A stretch of 62,872 bases of DNA from Deinococcus sp. LM3. Lineage in GTDB: Bacteria > Deinococcota > Deinococci > Deinococcales > Deinococcaceae. Made by a program: the position numbers and the translations under genes. Below are positions 45,361 through 55,411 of the stretch, piece by piece. The notes under the pieces were generated by a model. That model was not told the DNA's origin. It searched no databases and worked only from the letters and a program-made list of their open reading frames with translations. Within the stretch, counting starts at the first letter, position 1. Each line of letters begins with the position of its first letter. The stretch lies in assembly GCF_002017875.1 (NCBI RefSeq), contig NZ_MUFV01000006.1:25001-87872 (forward strand), read 5' to 3'.

Positions 45361-47991
45361 TTACTGCGGGAGTGGGGCGAAGATGGCGTACGGCTCGACC
45401 AAGGGCGCGGCGTAGTCGAGATTGAAGTCGGGGAGTTGCTTGGTGAGGACTGAGGTTTCGTCCTCGAGCATGTCGGCCAGGGCCTGCATCAGGCCGGGAT
45501 TGGCCGGCGCGTCTGGGCCTGCCTTGATGTCGTTGAGCAGTTGCAGCAGTTCCCAGTCACGCAGCCAGCGGGGTTCTGCGCTCATCAGCCGGCCGATGAA
45601 GGTCCTCCGAGCGCTCGGGCTGGTGGTGACCCGGTCGGCGACGCGGAACACGTAGAGGGGCGCGTTCAGTCCGGTCCAGTGCGTGAGGGCCACATTCGCT
45701 TGCAGCCCCCGGCTTTGCTGGAGCGCCGCGTCCACGACCTTGTGACCGACTCCGGCGACGTCCCCCCGGTCGCCGCCCCGGAAGAAGGCGAGGTTCTTGT
45801 ACTCCCGCAGTACTCCGAGGCCCATCCACTGCTCGGGGGTCTTGAAGTGCATCAGGTCGCCTTCCTCGCGCAGGAGGCGGCTGTTGTGGCGCAGCGCCAG
45901 CCGGAAGAACGGCAGCAGGTCGGGCAGATCCACCCGGGGGATCAGGGAGCTCGTCTGCTGGTAGTCGAAGCTGGCGCTGTGTCCGATCAGGTCGCGCACC
46001 GTCTTGAGGACGTCCTGACCGCCGAACTGGGCGGTCTGCTGGTCGAACCAGTCGCCCAGGTTTGACCGGCCCACGCGCTGCCCCTCGCTGAACAGCCGGT
46101 CGAAGAGCCGCGGAGAGGTCATGCCCAGTACCAGTTGCAGCAGGTCTTCCGGTTCGTCCATGACAGCGTCGAAGGCGCGCATGATGTTCTGGATCTTGCC
46201 GTTGAGCTTGTCCCAGATCAGGGCTTCGACCGTGCCGGGATTGCGCAGGGACAACACCTCGACGCGGCGGGTCTGGCCGTAGCGGTTCAGGCGGCCAACC
46301 CGCTGGTGCAGCCGCATCGGGTTCCAGGGCAGGTCCACGTGGATCAAGGTGTGGCAGGCTCGCTGGAGATCGATGCCTTCCCCGGCGGCTTCCGTGGATA
46401 CTAGGAAGCGCACCTTGCCGTCATTGAAGTCCTCTGCGGCCTGCGCGCGGGACACGGTGATGGATTGCCCCAGCACGTCGTCGGCGCGGCCGTCTCCGTT
46501 GATGAAACTGACGCAGTCCCGGCCGTACTTACGGATCAGGGCGCTCAGCAGCAGGCTCTGTGTGGCTTTGTACTCCGTGAAGAACAGGACGGAGCGGCCG
46601 TTGAAGCGCGTTTCGAGGGTGTCCATCACCGTCTGGATTTTCGTTTCCTGCGTGACGCGGTCGGCGAGGTCCAGCAGTTCCTGAAGGCGCTGGCGTTCGT
46701 TCGTCATCAGCGTCAGGCCGCCGCCCCACTCCCCTACCAGCTCTTCGAGGGCACTGACGGCGTCCACATCACCGTTCTGCAGCAGGTCCTCGTAGGCCTT
46801 GGTGGCTTCCTCGGCGCTGCGGATCAGTCCGTCGACCTTCGCGGCCCGGCCCCGCAGGGCGCGGCGAACGGCAGCAACAGAGCTCGAGGCCAGTTTTTGC
46901 AGGGCAATCAGCACCAGCCAGATCACGCTCTGATCGCGGGCGCTGGTCAGGGTGGCGGCGTAGGCCTGGCCGGTGGTGATGAACTCCGTGAGCTTGTCGT
47001 AGAACTGGGCTTCCTCAGGGGAGTAGACGTATTCCTCACTGCTCACCAGAGGCGGCTCGAACAGCCGCCGCCCCTGCAAGTCGGTGACGGTCTGCTTGTT
47101 GTTGCGGATCACGGCCTGCGGGAACTTCGTGAGTTGCGCGCTGAGGTCGACCTCGGTACTGAACAGGTCCGGGCGGAGCAGTTCGAGCAGCGCCGCGAAC
47201 CCATGATCTTTACCGCGGTGTGGTGTGGCCGTGAACAGCAGCAGGCCGCCGATCTTGCCGTGCTCCTGGAGCTTGGCGAGGAGTTGGTACCCCAGGGTCG
47301 CACCGGTCGCCTCATCCACGTTGAGGTGGTGGGCCTCGTCGACAATTACGAGGTCCCATGGCTCCGCTTCTAAGAGTCGGGCATGCCGTCCTTTGCGGTC
47401 GTCCCGGAGGGTCTGCATGGAGGCGATTACCTGCTGGTGAATGTCCCAGTAGGTCGCGCCGGACTTGGCCGTGGGGGCGTCCTGCTCGGGGCTGTACACC
47501 GTGAGTCGGATGTCGAACATTCGTTTCATCCGGTCCTGCCACTGCCCGGTCAGTGAGGCGGGCGCAAGGATCAGCAGGCGGGTCACCTGACGGCGGCTCA
47601 GGAGGGGCCAGAGGATCAGCCCCGCTTCGATCGTCTTACCAAGCCCGACGTCATCGGCGATGAGCCAGCGGGGCGGCCAGGTGTTCAGCACGCGGTGGCA
47701 GACCCACAGCTGATGCGGCAGCAACGCGATGCGTGAGCGTGAGAAAACGCCCCACGTGTCATTCAGGGCCGTGATGAGCTCCGCTTGAATGCGGAGCTGC
47801 GCTTCCACCGGGGAAGAGAGCTGGCCGGTCCGCAGAGCTTGCAGAGCGGTGGTGCGACTCCAGAGGTCCGACAGGAGGACTTCCTGCAGGCCACTGTCGA
47901 ACCGGACGACGGCCGTCGGGTCGTCGACCATGACCACGGTGCCCACGCCGTAGGCCGCGTGCGAGACCTGATCGCCTTTCCTGAGTGTCAT
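45361..47991 (-). CDS. SNF2/RapA-type helicase
   Basis: 876 residues. A short beta-barrel N-terminus (GDQVSHAAYGVGTVVMVDDPTAVVRF) is followed by a SNF2 motor: ADDVGLGKTIEAGL (Walker A), DLVIVDEAHHL, LLFTATPHRGKDHGF, VLFFTEYKATQ, STEAAGEGIDLQRA and the last motif QRVGRLNRYGQTR. The layout is that of RapA-like translocases found in DISARM-type and other defence operons. ATG 47991 overlaps the stop of the GHKL gene by ATGA, and the nuclease gene follows after 7 bp. It probably moves along DNA to deliver or license the nuclease. Confidence 0.88.
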   Translation of the reverse strand: MTLRKGDQVSHAAYGVGTVVMVDDPTAVVRFDSGLQEVLLSDLWSRTTALQALRTGQLSSPVEAQLRIQAELITALNDTWGVFSRSRIALLPHQLWVCHRVLNTWPPRWLIADDVGLGKTIEAGLILWPLLSRRQVTRLLILAPASLTGQWQDRMKRMFDIRLTVYSPEQDAPTAKSGATYWDIHQQVIASMQTLRDDRKGRHARLLEAEPWDLVIVDEAHHLNVDEATGATLGYQLLAKLQEHGKIGGLLLFTATPHRGKDHGFAALLELLRPDLFSTEVDLSAQLTKFPQAVIRNNKQTVTDLQGRRLFEPPLVSSEEYVYSPEEAQFYDKLTEFITTGQAYAATLTSARDQSVIWLVLIALQKLASSSVAAVRRALRGRAAKVDGLIRSAEEATKAYEDLLQNGDVDAVSALEELVGEWGGGLTLMTNERQRLQELLDLADRVTQETKIQTVMDTLETRFNGRSVLFFTEYKATQSLLLSALIRKYGRDCVSFINGDGRADDVLGQSITVSRAQAAEDFNDGKVRFLVSTEAAGEGIDLQRACHTLIHVDLPWNPMRLHQRVGRLNRYGQTRRVEVLSLRNPGTVEALIWDKLNGKIQNIMRAFDAVMDEPEDLLQLVLGMTSPRLFDRLFSEGQRVGRSNLGDWFDQQTAQFGGQDVLKTVRDLIGHSASFDYQQTSSLIPRVDLPDLLPFFRLALRHNSRLLREEGDLMHFKTPEQWMGLGVLREYKNLAFFRGGDRGDVAGVGHKVVDAALQQSRGLQANVALTHWTGLNAPLYVFRVADRVTTSPSARRTFIGRLMSAEPRWLRDWELLQLLNDIKAGPDAPANPGLMQALADMLEDETSVLTKQLPDFNLDYAAPLVEPYAIFAPLPQ

Positions 47992-50900
47992 TCAGAACCT
48001 CCGAACAGGGGGCGGCCCAGCACCCGATATTGCAATGCCAGCGCGGTCGTGTCGTCCCGTCCGCTGCCCAGCAGGATGTGAAGCGGCAGGTCATAGTGGC
48101 CACCGAAAGTCGCCTGGGCCTCTCCGAGAGTCTGCGCCAGATGGGTGTAGATGCCGCGCGAGGCCGCCTCTACGTCGTCCCCGGGCAGGGGTCGATGTGT
48201 CAGCTCGGACATCAGCAGGCGCACGCGGCGGGTAGGCACGTAGGCCAGTGGGGCCAGCTTGGGGTTGCTGAGGACGCCTCCCCGCAGCAATTCACGGACG
48301 ACGAACGGCGCGCCCATGCCCAGCGTACGCGTGAGCGGTGGGGCTTCGATGCCGCTGCCCTGCAGGTCGGGGTTCACGTTGGGCGCCAGCAACAGCCGCA
48401 GTGATCGCGACTCCGCGTACTCCATCTGGAGTAGCACCTCCACGTAGGTATCGAGCCAATGACCGAGCTGGTAGAAACCCACGAAGCCGCGCATCCACTG
48501 GTAGTACTTGAGCACCTCAGCGTCCCCGGTAAGGTAGGTGCGCAGCGACGCCATCCAGTGGTCATCCGTCGCCACCGGGCCGCTGTAGGCGTCCAGCCAC
48601 CCTTTCTCGGCGCACAGGGCCAGGAAGTTGCGGTGGGCTTCGGGCATGGTGCGTCCCATGCTCTGCAGGCTGCCCAGCATCAGCAGGGAGAGCCAGGACC
48701 GGCGGCGCACCGGGCAGTCACTGTCGTACTCCGGTGCTGTCACGAAGGGGACGCCGCTGGGATACAGGCGTTCGTTGTACCGCTGGATTTCGGCGGCGCT
48801 CTCCTGCCGCCACCAGTTCGCCAGGCGGTGAAGGAAGTCAGGCGGGATGCGCAGCGCCTGCTCGTTGTCCTCGTCCTCGTCCGTCGCCTGATCTGGCGGC
48901 GTGTGCGTAGGGGCATCGAACACTATTTTGGTCTGGCGTAGCGCATTGAGTACGTCCCGCTGCTGCGACTCCTCGAGTTCGCTCCACTCCGGCAGCCCGA
49001 GGAGTTGCGTGGACTCCAGCCAGCTTCCCGTAAGGCGCTGGCGGAGCATCATCAGGATGAGGCCGCTCGGCACCTGGTTGGCGATGTAGTTCAGCGCAGC
49101 AAGTCGGGCTCGGCTCTTGGCTGCGAGCAGCCAGTTCACCGTCTGTTCGTGACTGGCGTCTCCGCGCAAGCGGCGGAAGAGGACAACGCCAGCCGCGTCG
49201 TAGGCATCGGCGAGTTGTGCACTGGCTGGTGCGAAGGCGAAGCGCGCCGCCTCATCGCCGTCTCTGGCCGCCATCAGCAACTGTCCCGGAGGGGCGTACC
49301 CACCCGCCCGCGTCTGGAAGGTCAGGGTGTCCAGCCAGTCGGAGACGGCTTCGTCCTCTCGCAGATCATTGGCTATTTCCTCGCTCAGCACAGGGGCAAG
49401 CCACGAGGCCTGCTCAGGCCCCACCCGACGGTCGGGAAGCAGTGTCCTGAGCACTTCCGGCAGAGTCAGTTCGTCTTGTGGAACGGGAAGACCCAGCCGC
49501 TGCAAGACCCGCACCGTGTCCGGGCTCAGCAGCCCCTGGGTCGGGTAAGCCTGGCGGAAGGCCGCGTGTCGGCCCAGTTGCGCCAGCAGCGCTGGGGAGA
49601 AGCCGAGGGTGCGCGTTCCGGCCTGACCGGCCTGAACGGTCGCCGCGTGCTCATCAGGAAGGCCGTTGGGCACGATGGCCTTCCGGAGGGCAATAGACCC
49701 GTAGGCTCCCTCGCGCCCCCAGAACAGGTCCCGCAGGAGTCCGATGGCCGGGTTGCTGTCCTCCCGGCTGAGCGGAACAGCGAGGGCCTGCCAGAGGAGG
49801 GACGGCAGGTCAACCTTGGTTTTCGCGGACCAGCCGAGCTGCTCGTTCAACCCGCCTTTGACCTCTAGGTTGAGCAGGGTCTCCAGGGTGCGCTGAAGGT
49901 CAGGGCGAAGCTGTCCGACGAGCTCGGAGAGTCCAGTCTCGTTGCGAGCCAGCTGAGCGCGGCCCGTGTCGAGCGGGAAGGCCGCGTGCAGCAGGAAAGG
50001 CAGCCCCAACCGCTCGGCAGTCGGTGCGGTCACCCATAAGTTAGGCACGTCACCCTCCACTTTCCCGAACCCCCGCGATCCCAACGGCAGCAGGAGCTTG
50101 AAGTCAGGAGAATGCAGCGCCAGTCCCCTCCACGCCTCGGTGCCACCGTGGAGGGTCATCACTGTGACACCGGGTGCGACCGCCTTCTCCTTCCACTGGT
50201 AATGCCGGGTCGTGGTTCCTTGGCGGAGTTGGACGTGGCGCAGAGAGCGAGTAAATGCGAGAGCGAACGGGACGAGCTTCGAGAAGTACTCGAAGGTGGC
50301 CGCTGCGCCCGCCTGATCAGTCAGAGGAAGTTCGACGAGAGTCGCGTCCTGCAGCTCGGCTGGCACCACCCGCTCCAGGTACCTGCGCATTTTCTGCACG
50401 TGCTGTTCATCCGGAGTGACGGGATAGACGCCGCCCTTGACGGTGAACGCCAGTCGGTCACTCTTCACGGTGGGCCGGTCGCTGAGCAGGAACACGCTCT
50501 TGAAGCCCAGTCCAAATTTCCCGGTGACGCCCGCCCCTTTATCCGAGGACATCAGGGTGAGCATTTTCTCGAGGTCTCCGTCAAATCCGCGTCCTCGACC
50601 GTCAAATTCACCGTAGGAGAAGAAGTTAACCGGGCGGCCGTGATGAATGAACCGCAGGACGTCCGGACCCAGGTCGGCGTGGAAGGTGCGGCGTACATCA
50701 TCAACGTGCCCAGTCATTTCTTCCCACTCGCTGAGGGCGTCGTCGGCGTTCTGAAGCAGTTCGAACGGCACGCTCTCTGGCGTGTACTGCATATCGGTGA
50801 TCTTGCCCCGAACCCCCTGCAGCAGAGCCAGCTGCGTCAACCGGTCCTCCTCAACGAGATGCTTGAGGTGGCCCTGAAGTTCACGAATCCGGCTCTCGGC

Positions 50901-51152
50901 GTTAGCCTGTACCTGCTTGGCCCCCTGGTCGCGGGCCTGTTCGGCATTGCGGTCCGCAGTGTCGATCTCGTGGAGGAGTTCGCGGATGGCGCTGCCCGTG
51001 CAACCCCAAGCTGACGCCCCCAGGTCTGCGAAGCCACCTTGATCAAGCGGTTCTGAGTGGCCGCCACCGTGGCCTGGGTACTGTTGACGACCTTGTCGAA
51101 CTCCTCCCGCAGGTGAGGCGGCGTCACCTTGAGGTAGTGGTTGAGTACCCAC
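47988..51152 (-). CDS. sacsin-like GHKL ATPase, second module (frameshifted from the first)
   Basis: An open frame of 1054 codons, but only from about 51010 onward is it real: upstream of that the good coding sequence is in the frame of the preceding module. A helical linker (IRELLHEIDTADRNAEQARDQGAKQVQANAESRIRELQGHL) leads into a GHKL/HSP90-like ATP site: PFELLQNADDAL (N box), then GKFGLGFKSVFLLSDRP (G2 box). About 700 further residues are unrecognised helical sequence. No start codon fits the linker, so this is probably the C-terminal part of one giant protein. Its stop overlaps the helicase start. Confidence 0.7.
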   Translation of the reverse strand: MGTQPLPQGDAASPAGGVRQGRQQYPGHGGGHSEPLDQGGFADLGASAWGCTGSAIRELLHEIDTADRNAEQARDQGAKQVQANAESRIRELQGHLKHLVEEDRLTQLALLQGVRGKITDMQYTPESVPFELLQNADDALSEWEEMTGHVDDVRRTFHADLGPDVLRFIHHGRPVNFFSYGEFDGRGRGFDGDLEKMLTLMSSDKGAGVTGKFGLGFKSVFLLSDRPTVKSDRLAFTVKGGVYPVTPDEQHVQKMRRYLERVVPAELQDATLVELPLTDQAGAAATFEYFSKLVPFALAFTRSLRHVQLRQGTTTRHYQWKEKAVAPGVTVMTLHGGTEAWRGLALHSPDFKLLLPLGSRGFGKVEGDVPNLWVTAPTAERLGLPFLLHAAFPLDTGRAQLARNETGLSELVGQLRPDLQRTLETLLNLEVKGGLNEQLGWSAKTKVDLPSLLWQALAVPLSREDSNPAIGLLRDLFWGREGAYGSIALRKAIVPNGLPDEHAATVQAGQAGTRTLGFSPALLAQLGRHAAFRQAYPTQGLLSPDTVRVLQRLGLPVPQDELTLPEVLRTLLPDRRVGPEQASWLAPVLSEEIANDLREDEAVSDWLDTLTFQTRAGGYAPPGQLLMAARDGDEAARFAFAPASAQLADAYDAAGVVLFRRLRGDASHEQTVNWLLAAKSRARLAALNYIANQVPSGLILMMLRQRLTGSWLESTQLLGLPEWSELEESQQRDVLNALRQTKIVFDAPTHTPPDQATDEDEDNEQALRIPPDFLHRLANWWRQESAAEIQRYNERLYPSGVPFVTAPEYDSDCPVRRRSWLSLLMLGSLQSMGRTMPEAHRNFLALCAEKGWLDAYSGPVATDDHWMASLRTYLTGDAEVLKYYQWMRGFVGFYQLGHWLDTYVEVLLQMEYAESRSLRLLLAPNVNPDLQGSGIEAPPLTRTLGMGAPFVVRELLRGGVLSNPKLAPLAYVPTRRVRLLMSELTHRPLPGDDVEAASRGIYTHLAQTLGEAQATFGGHYDLPLHILLGSGRDDTTALALQYRVLGRPLFGGSE

Positions 51153-54100
51153 TGGAGAGACTGGAAGAGCAAGGCCGGGTAATCGATATCGGCAGCGCGT
51201 AGGTTGATGACCTTGAACTCAACCGGGTAGATGAAGTGCGCTCCATGTCGGAAGGGCCGCTGCCCGGCAGTGGGCGTCAAGAGACTGGTGATCTTCTGAT
51301 CATCCTTGAATGCCACGTCAAGCGGCTCGCCGAGAAGGTTGAGCGCCCGCGTCGTCTGACCCTTATGCAGGGTCACGAGCAGGCGGATCTGGCCATGCAT
51401 CTCCTGGTAGGACGTGAAGCCGCGGGGAAGGCTTCCCGGAGGAACATCCCGGAACGCGTTTTCCCTGAGGACATTCAGGTCGAACGTCACCAGGTAAGGC
51501 TGCGCAGCGCGGTGAAGCGCCGGATTGCCGTCCAGCAGGCCGAGAAAAGCCCCGATCTGTTCCCGTGGCATGGATGTCTGCTCCCACTCGCTGAGGTGCC
51601 GCCGCAGTTCCTGCGCCCCATTTTTCAGGCGAAGGTCGATGGACACCGCCCCCTCGGCGTGCCCCTGAACCGGAAGGCCAGCTTCGGCCTTCTGCTCCGC
51701 TCCATAGAGGGCTTCTGCCTGCGCGGCCGCCAGAACGGACTTCGGATCGAACTGCGCTCCGAACGCCACGAGATCTTCCGCTTTGCGCCACTGCCCCGTC
51801 TCGCTCAGGAAATGCAGGCGGCTGAGGGCACTGGCAGGGACGTGCTGGAGGCGCAGATCCCTGAGCAGTCCAGGGTACACCCGCTCCACGGCGGACCGAA
51901 CCTCCTCACCTTGCGTAAGAATCTGCTGGTGCAGGCGCTCAAGCAGGCTCAGCAGCTGCTCAGCTGGCACCGGCCGCGCTGCAGCATTCAGCAACGCCGT
52001 CTGAAGGTCGCGCGACTTCTCGAACGCACCAAGCAGTCCAGCAAGCGGCAGCGCATCCCGGTCGACACCCTCGAAGGCTTTCAACCAAATCTCAGGCGGC
52101 ACCACGACACTTCCGACATGGTACGTCCGGGCGCGCTGCACAAGGTCCAGCAGGGCTTCCCGCTGCTTGTCTTCCAAAGGCGACAGACGGAGTAACCCGG
52201 GGAAAAATTGCTGATTGAAGTCGGCCGTCAGGTCTTCCTGCACAAAGACCTTAGCAGCGGCCGCGTCGCGCAACCGCCGAATCTCCCCACGACTGTCCTG
52301 ATGGGCGAAGAGCAGCACGTCCTTGGGCGCCACGCCACCCCCTGCCTGCAAGGGCCACCAGGGGAGTTCGCCGGCACGTGCTGGCTGGATCGTTCCCATC
52401 TGCCGCAGGGCCTCAGACAGGATCTCCCAGTGCTGCCAGGGCTCAGGTTCGTTCTGCATGAAATCCCAGACGCTGCGGTGGGACAGGGGTGGTGCCAGTT
52501 TCCTGAGGCGGTCCTGGAGAGGCCTCTGCTCAGGCTTCCTCAGGAGGGTCATTCGACAGACGAGGGTATCGACCTGCAGGCCCCCCTCAAGGTAAACCCC
52601 GTCGGCGATGGTCGTGAGTTGACCGTCGACCGTGGTGAAGATAGGAAGCCGCTGCAACAGGGCGTCGTCTGCGAGTTGCAGCATCAGGTCGTCACGCTCC
52701 TCAGCAGTGAGCTGATGGCCTGGGAACTGACTGCCAGCGGCGTGCAGGAGAGGCACGACACTCTGCACGTTGGCCTCAACGACTCCCAAACGCTTCATCT
52801 GACTGGGTGAGAGGAAATCCACCCTGGGCTGCACGACGGTCCAGCCCAGGGTGGAATGTTCTCCTGCAAGCCGGGCAACCTTGCCCCAGAGCCCCTTCGG
52901 ATCGCTGCTGACGAGCAGGGTCTGCTCCAGATCAATGGCATGTTCCGGATGGCCGTGCAGCAGCAGCCGCAGAACTCCACGGTTCTCCACTGCGTCTGTT
53001 ACGGACGAGGAGTCCACCAGGATGCGGTTCAGTAGCTTCAGACGGTGTGTTTCCGCACCGAGTTGCGGGGCGTTCCGCAGCGTGTCGAGCACAGCCTTGG
53101 TTGAGAGGCGCGGAATGACTGCCTGATCCACATCCAGAGCTGTCAGGACATTACCAGGCACAAAGTGCACGGAGGTTTCGCCCAGCACATCCCGCAGATG
53201 GGTGAGCATCACGCTCTGTTCTCGCTGCTGACGGAAGATGCGCGATTCCTCGGCCAGTGCCAGGGCCTCCCGCAGGCTCAGCCAGCGGCCGGCCCCCTGC
53301 GAGCCCTGGTTCGTGGGTAGCAGGGGGCGATTGAGGATGAGTTCCTCAAAGTCAACGTCCTGGTGGAGGTGACGTTTCACGAAGCGCAGCACGGGCGCAA
53401 TGTCATCCACGTCCTGAATGCATTCGAGGATCGTGTTGGCCTGATCGGCCCTGAGTTGACCGATCTTCTGAGGGTCAGCAAATCCATCTGGTACGAGCAC
53501 GACCTGGATGTCCAGTCCAATCAACCGGTCCAGCAGGGCCTTGCTCATGCCTTCAGCGGGTAGGCTCAAAACATACGAGCCGAGGTAGCTGCTCAGCAGC
53601 GATGAAACCTCTTCCTGCAGTTTGGTCAGCGAGGCGAAGCCAACCTCCAGCAGGGCGCTGCGAAAACGCGCCACAACGGCCCGGCGGTGTTCGGCAACGT
53701 GCAGGTACGGCCGAAGGGTCATCAGGAGGCGCATCCCCTCCGGATCCTTCAGGACAGAGCGGAGGTCATACGCCGCCAGGAGAGCGTCAAGGTAAGCGGT
53801 GGGCCAGTGCTGTTTCTCCTCACGCACGAAGGCCGGCTGACCCGCGTCGCGCAGAATCATCGGCGCAGTCAGTGCCTCGAGGGTCGCCGCGTGGAGGGTC
53901 GTTTCCGGCGTCTGGACCAGGGGCAGCACCGCTGCGTCGGCAGGCAGCAGCTTCCACTGGAAGTGACCATCACGAATCACCCGGGCCCACTGGTGATGCG
54001 CCGTCAAGCTTGTGCGTTGACTCTGACCCAGACGGACCTCGGCCAGAGCCCGCGTCAAGGCCGCAATCACTGACTCTTCAGCCGCAACAGTGATGTCGGC

Positions 54101-55411
54101 CAGGCCTTTCAAGACGTTCGGCAGCACCGCGTGTTTCGCGAGACGGCCGTTCCACTGTTCGCGCACCCACTCCTCACTCTCAGTGTTGGTGACGGCCTGA
54201 CGGTGCAGCCCGTAGATCGATTTTCGGTCGGGCCGCAAGAAGAAATACCCATGCAGTGTCAAGGCGTAACGGTCCGGGCCGGGCAGGGACACCGTGCGGT
54301 TCAGGGCGTCCTCGACAGGCAGGAAGACTGACCAAGTGACCTGCAACCCCGGCGACGCGGACGGGGTACGCTCCCACACCACAGCCCCATGAGGAACGGA
54401 GGGGTCCTTCCGGAACTCCTCCCCGTACGCCGTGGCGACTTCGGTAGTCGGCCAATATTTACTCTCGCTCAGCTCAAGCAGATCCCGGCCCGCGCTCAGG
54501 ACTTCCGTTCCGACGTACACCGAAGTTGACGAGCCGGGAAGGTCGCGGATGGCGCCGCTGAACCCCTTCACGAAGGGTGCCGCGTCCCCAAGCTCGGCGG
54601 TGCGTCCTATACCGGCACGCTCGAACCACCGAACGGCCGCCGTGGACTCCGGCGTCGCCTTGACGCCAATCGCCTTGACGTGCCCCATCATGGGCAGCAT
54701 GCCCCTGATCTCGCCTTGAATGCGGTCGGGGATCAGGAACGGCTTGTCGCCGGGATAATGCCGGACCACGATGGCTGGCCGCTCTTCCCCCACCTTAAGG
54801 CAGTCGGCCTCGCGGCGCAGCGGAATCCACACGATGAAGCCATCTGGAAGCCCCAATGTGGCCAAATGGTCAATGATCAGGCGCCGATCTTCTGGCGTGA
54901 ACTGCACCCAGTCCGGGCGGTAGGGCTCGTCTCCTCCAACCCAGGGACTGAGTACATCAAAGTGGGGTTTACGCCAGGAATCCGAAGGATCCAGGCGACT
55001 GTCCATGAAAAAGAGCGCCTCTGCCAGATAAAAAGCACTCTTGAGTCCGAGTCCGAATTTCCCGACGGTACTCGCGTCTCCCCCTTTAGTGCTCAGTCCC
55101 AGGGTGACGATGGCGCGGGCGTCCTCAGGACGGAACGGTCCGTCGTTGATGGAGAACAGAGCAGGCCCCCGCAGCAGTGGATGTGTGGCGGTGGGAAATC
55201 CGTCACTGCAACCGATGACGGCGCGGGTTGCCCTGCTGTCATCGGCGTTTTGAAGCAGTTCCTTGATGATGAGCAGTTCGTCCGTCTGATCATTGAATAA
55301 GTTACGTAGAAACTTGAGGACGGTTGCTGGACTCTGCTCGATGCCTGCCAAGTGAACTTCCTCCAGGGCATGGGAGGCCCGCCCTTCCTGGGCAACAGGC
55401 GACACCCACAA
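50837..55411 (-). CDS. sacsin-like GHKL ATPase, first module
   Basis: The frame is 1524 codons; the start is uncertain (TTG 55411, GTG 55405). The N-terminal GHKL/HSP90-type ATP site is clear: ELLIIKELLQNADDSRAT at 46-62 and STVGKFGLGLKSAFYLAE near 115-132, as in sacsin-repeat proteins. The remaining 1300 residues are a long, mostly helical scaffold. Near 51010 the sense moves to the frame of the second module, so the last 55 residues (APSANSSTRSTLRTAMPNR) are an out-of-frame tail. As one polypeptide the two modules would reach about 2470 residues. It is first in the operon with the helicase and nuclease. Confidence 0.75.
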   Translation of the reverse strand: MWVSPVAQEGRASHALEEVHLAGIEQSPATVLKFLRNLFNDQTDELLIIKELLQNADDSRATRAVIGCSDGFPTATHPLLRGPALFSINDGPFRPEDARAIVTLGLSTKGGDASTVGKFGLGLKSAFYLAEALFFMDSRLDPSDSWRKPHFDVLSPWVGGDEPYRPDWVQFTPEDRRLIIDHLATLGLPDGFIVWIPLRREADCLKVGEERPAIVVRHYPGDKPFLIPDRIQGEIRGMLPMMGHVKAIGVKATPESTAAVRWFERAGIGRTAELGDAAPFVKGFSGAIRDLPGSSTSVYVGTEVLSAGRDLLELSESKYWPTTEVATAYGEEFRKDPSVPHGAVVWERTPSASPGLQVTWSVFLPVEDALNRTVSLPGPDRYALTLHGYFFLRPDRKSIYGLHRQAVTNTESEEWVREQWNGRLAKHAVLPNVLKGLADITVAAEESVIAALTRALAEVRLGQSQRTSLTAHHQWARVIRDGHFQWKLLPADAAVLPLVQTPETTLHAATLEALTAPMILRDAGQPAFVREEKQHWPTAYLDALLAAYDLRSVLKDPEGMRLLMTLRPYLHVAEHRRAVVARFRSALLEVGFASLTKLQEEVSSLLSSYLGSYVLSLPAEGMSKALLDRLIGLDIQVVLVPDGFADPQKIGQLRADQANTILECIQDVDDIAPVLRFVKRHLHQDVDFEELILNRPLLPTNQGSQGAGRWLSLREALALAEESRIFRQQREQSVMLTHLRDVLGETSVHFVPGNVLTALDVDQAVIPRLSTKAVLDTLRNAPQLGAETHRLKLLNRILVDSSSVTDAVENRGVLRLLLHGHPEHAIDLEQTLLVSSDPKGLWGKVARLAGEHSTLGWTVVQPRVDFLSPSQMKRLGVVEANVQSVVPLLHAAGSQFPGHQLTAEERDDLMLQLADDALLQRLPIFTTVDGQLTTIADGVYLEGGLQVDTLVCRMTLLRKPEQRPLQDRLRKLAPPLSHRSVWDFMQNEPEPWQHWEILSEALRQMGTIQPARAGELPWWPLQAGGGVAPKDVLLFAHQDSRGEIRRLRDAAAAKVFVQEDLTADFNQQFFPGLLRLSPLEDKQREALLDLVQRARTYHVGSVVVPPEIWLKAFEGVDRDALPLAGLLGAFEKSRDLQTALLNAAARPVPAEQLLSLLERLHQQILTQGEEVRSAVERVYPGLLRDLRLQHVPASALSRLHFLSETGQWRKAEDLVAFGAQFDPKSVLAAAQAEALYGAEQKAEAGLPVQGHAEGAVSIDLRLKNGAQELRRHLSEWEQTSMPREQIGAFLGLLDGNPALHRAAQPYLVTFDLNVLRENAFRDVPPGSLPRGFTSYQEMHGQIRLLVTLHKGQTTRALNLLGEPLDVAFKDDQKITSLLTPTAGQRPFRHGAHFIYPVEFKVINLRAADIDYPALLFQSLQWVLNHYLKVTPPHLREEFDKVVNSTQATVAATQNRLIKVASQTWGRQLGVARAAPSANSSTRSTLRTAMPNRPATRGPSRYRLTPRAGFVNFRATSSISLRRTG

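Noticed and set aside
50837..51000. C-terminal tail of the first GHKL frame (APSANSSTRSTLRTAMPNR) as a genuine domain
   Set aside because: Its composition is typical of out-of-frame GC-rich DNA, while the overlapping frame gives a regular helical linker leading into the second ATP site.
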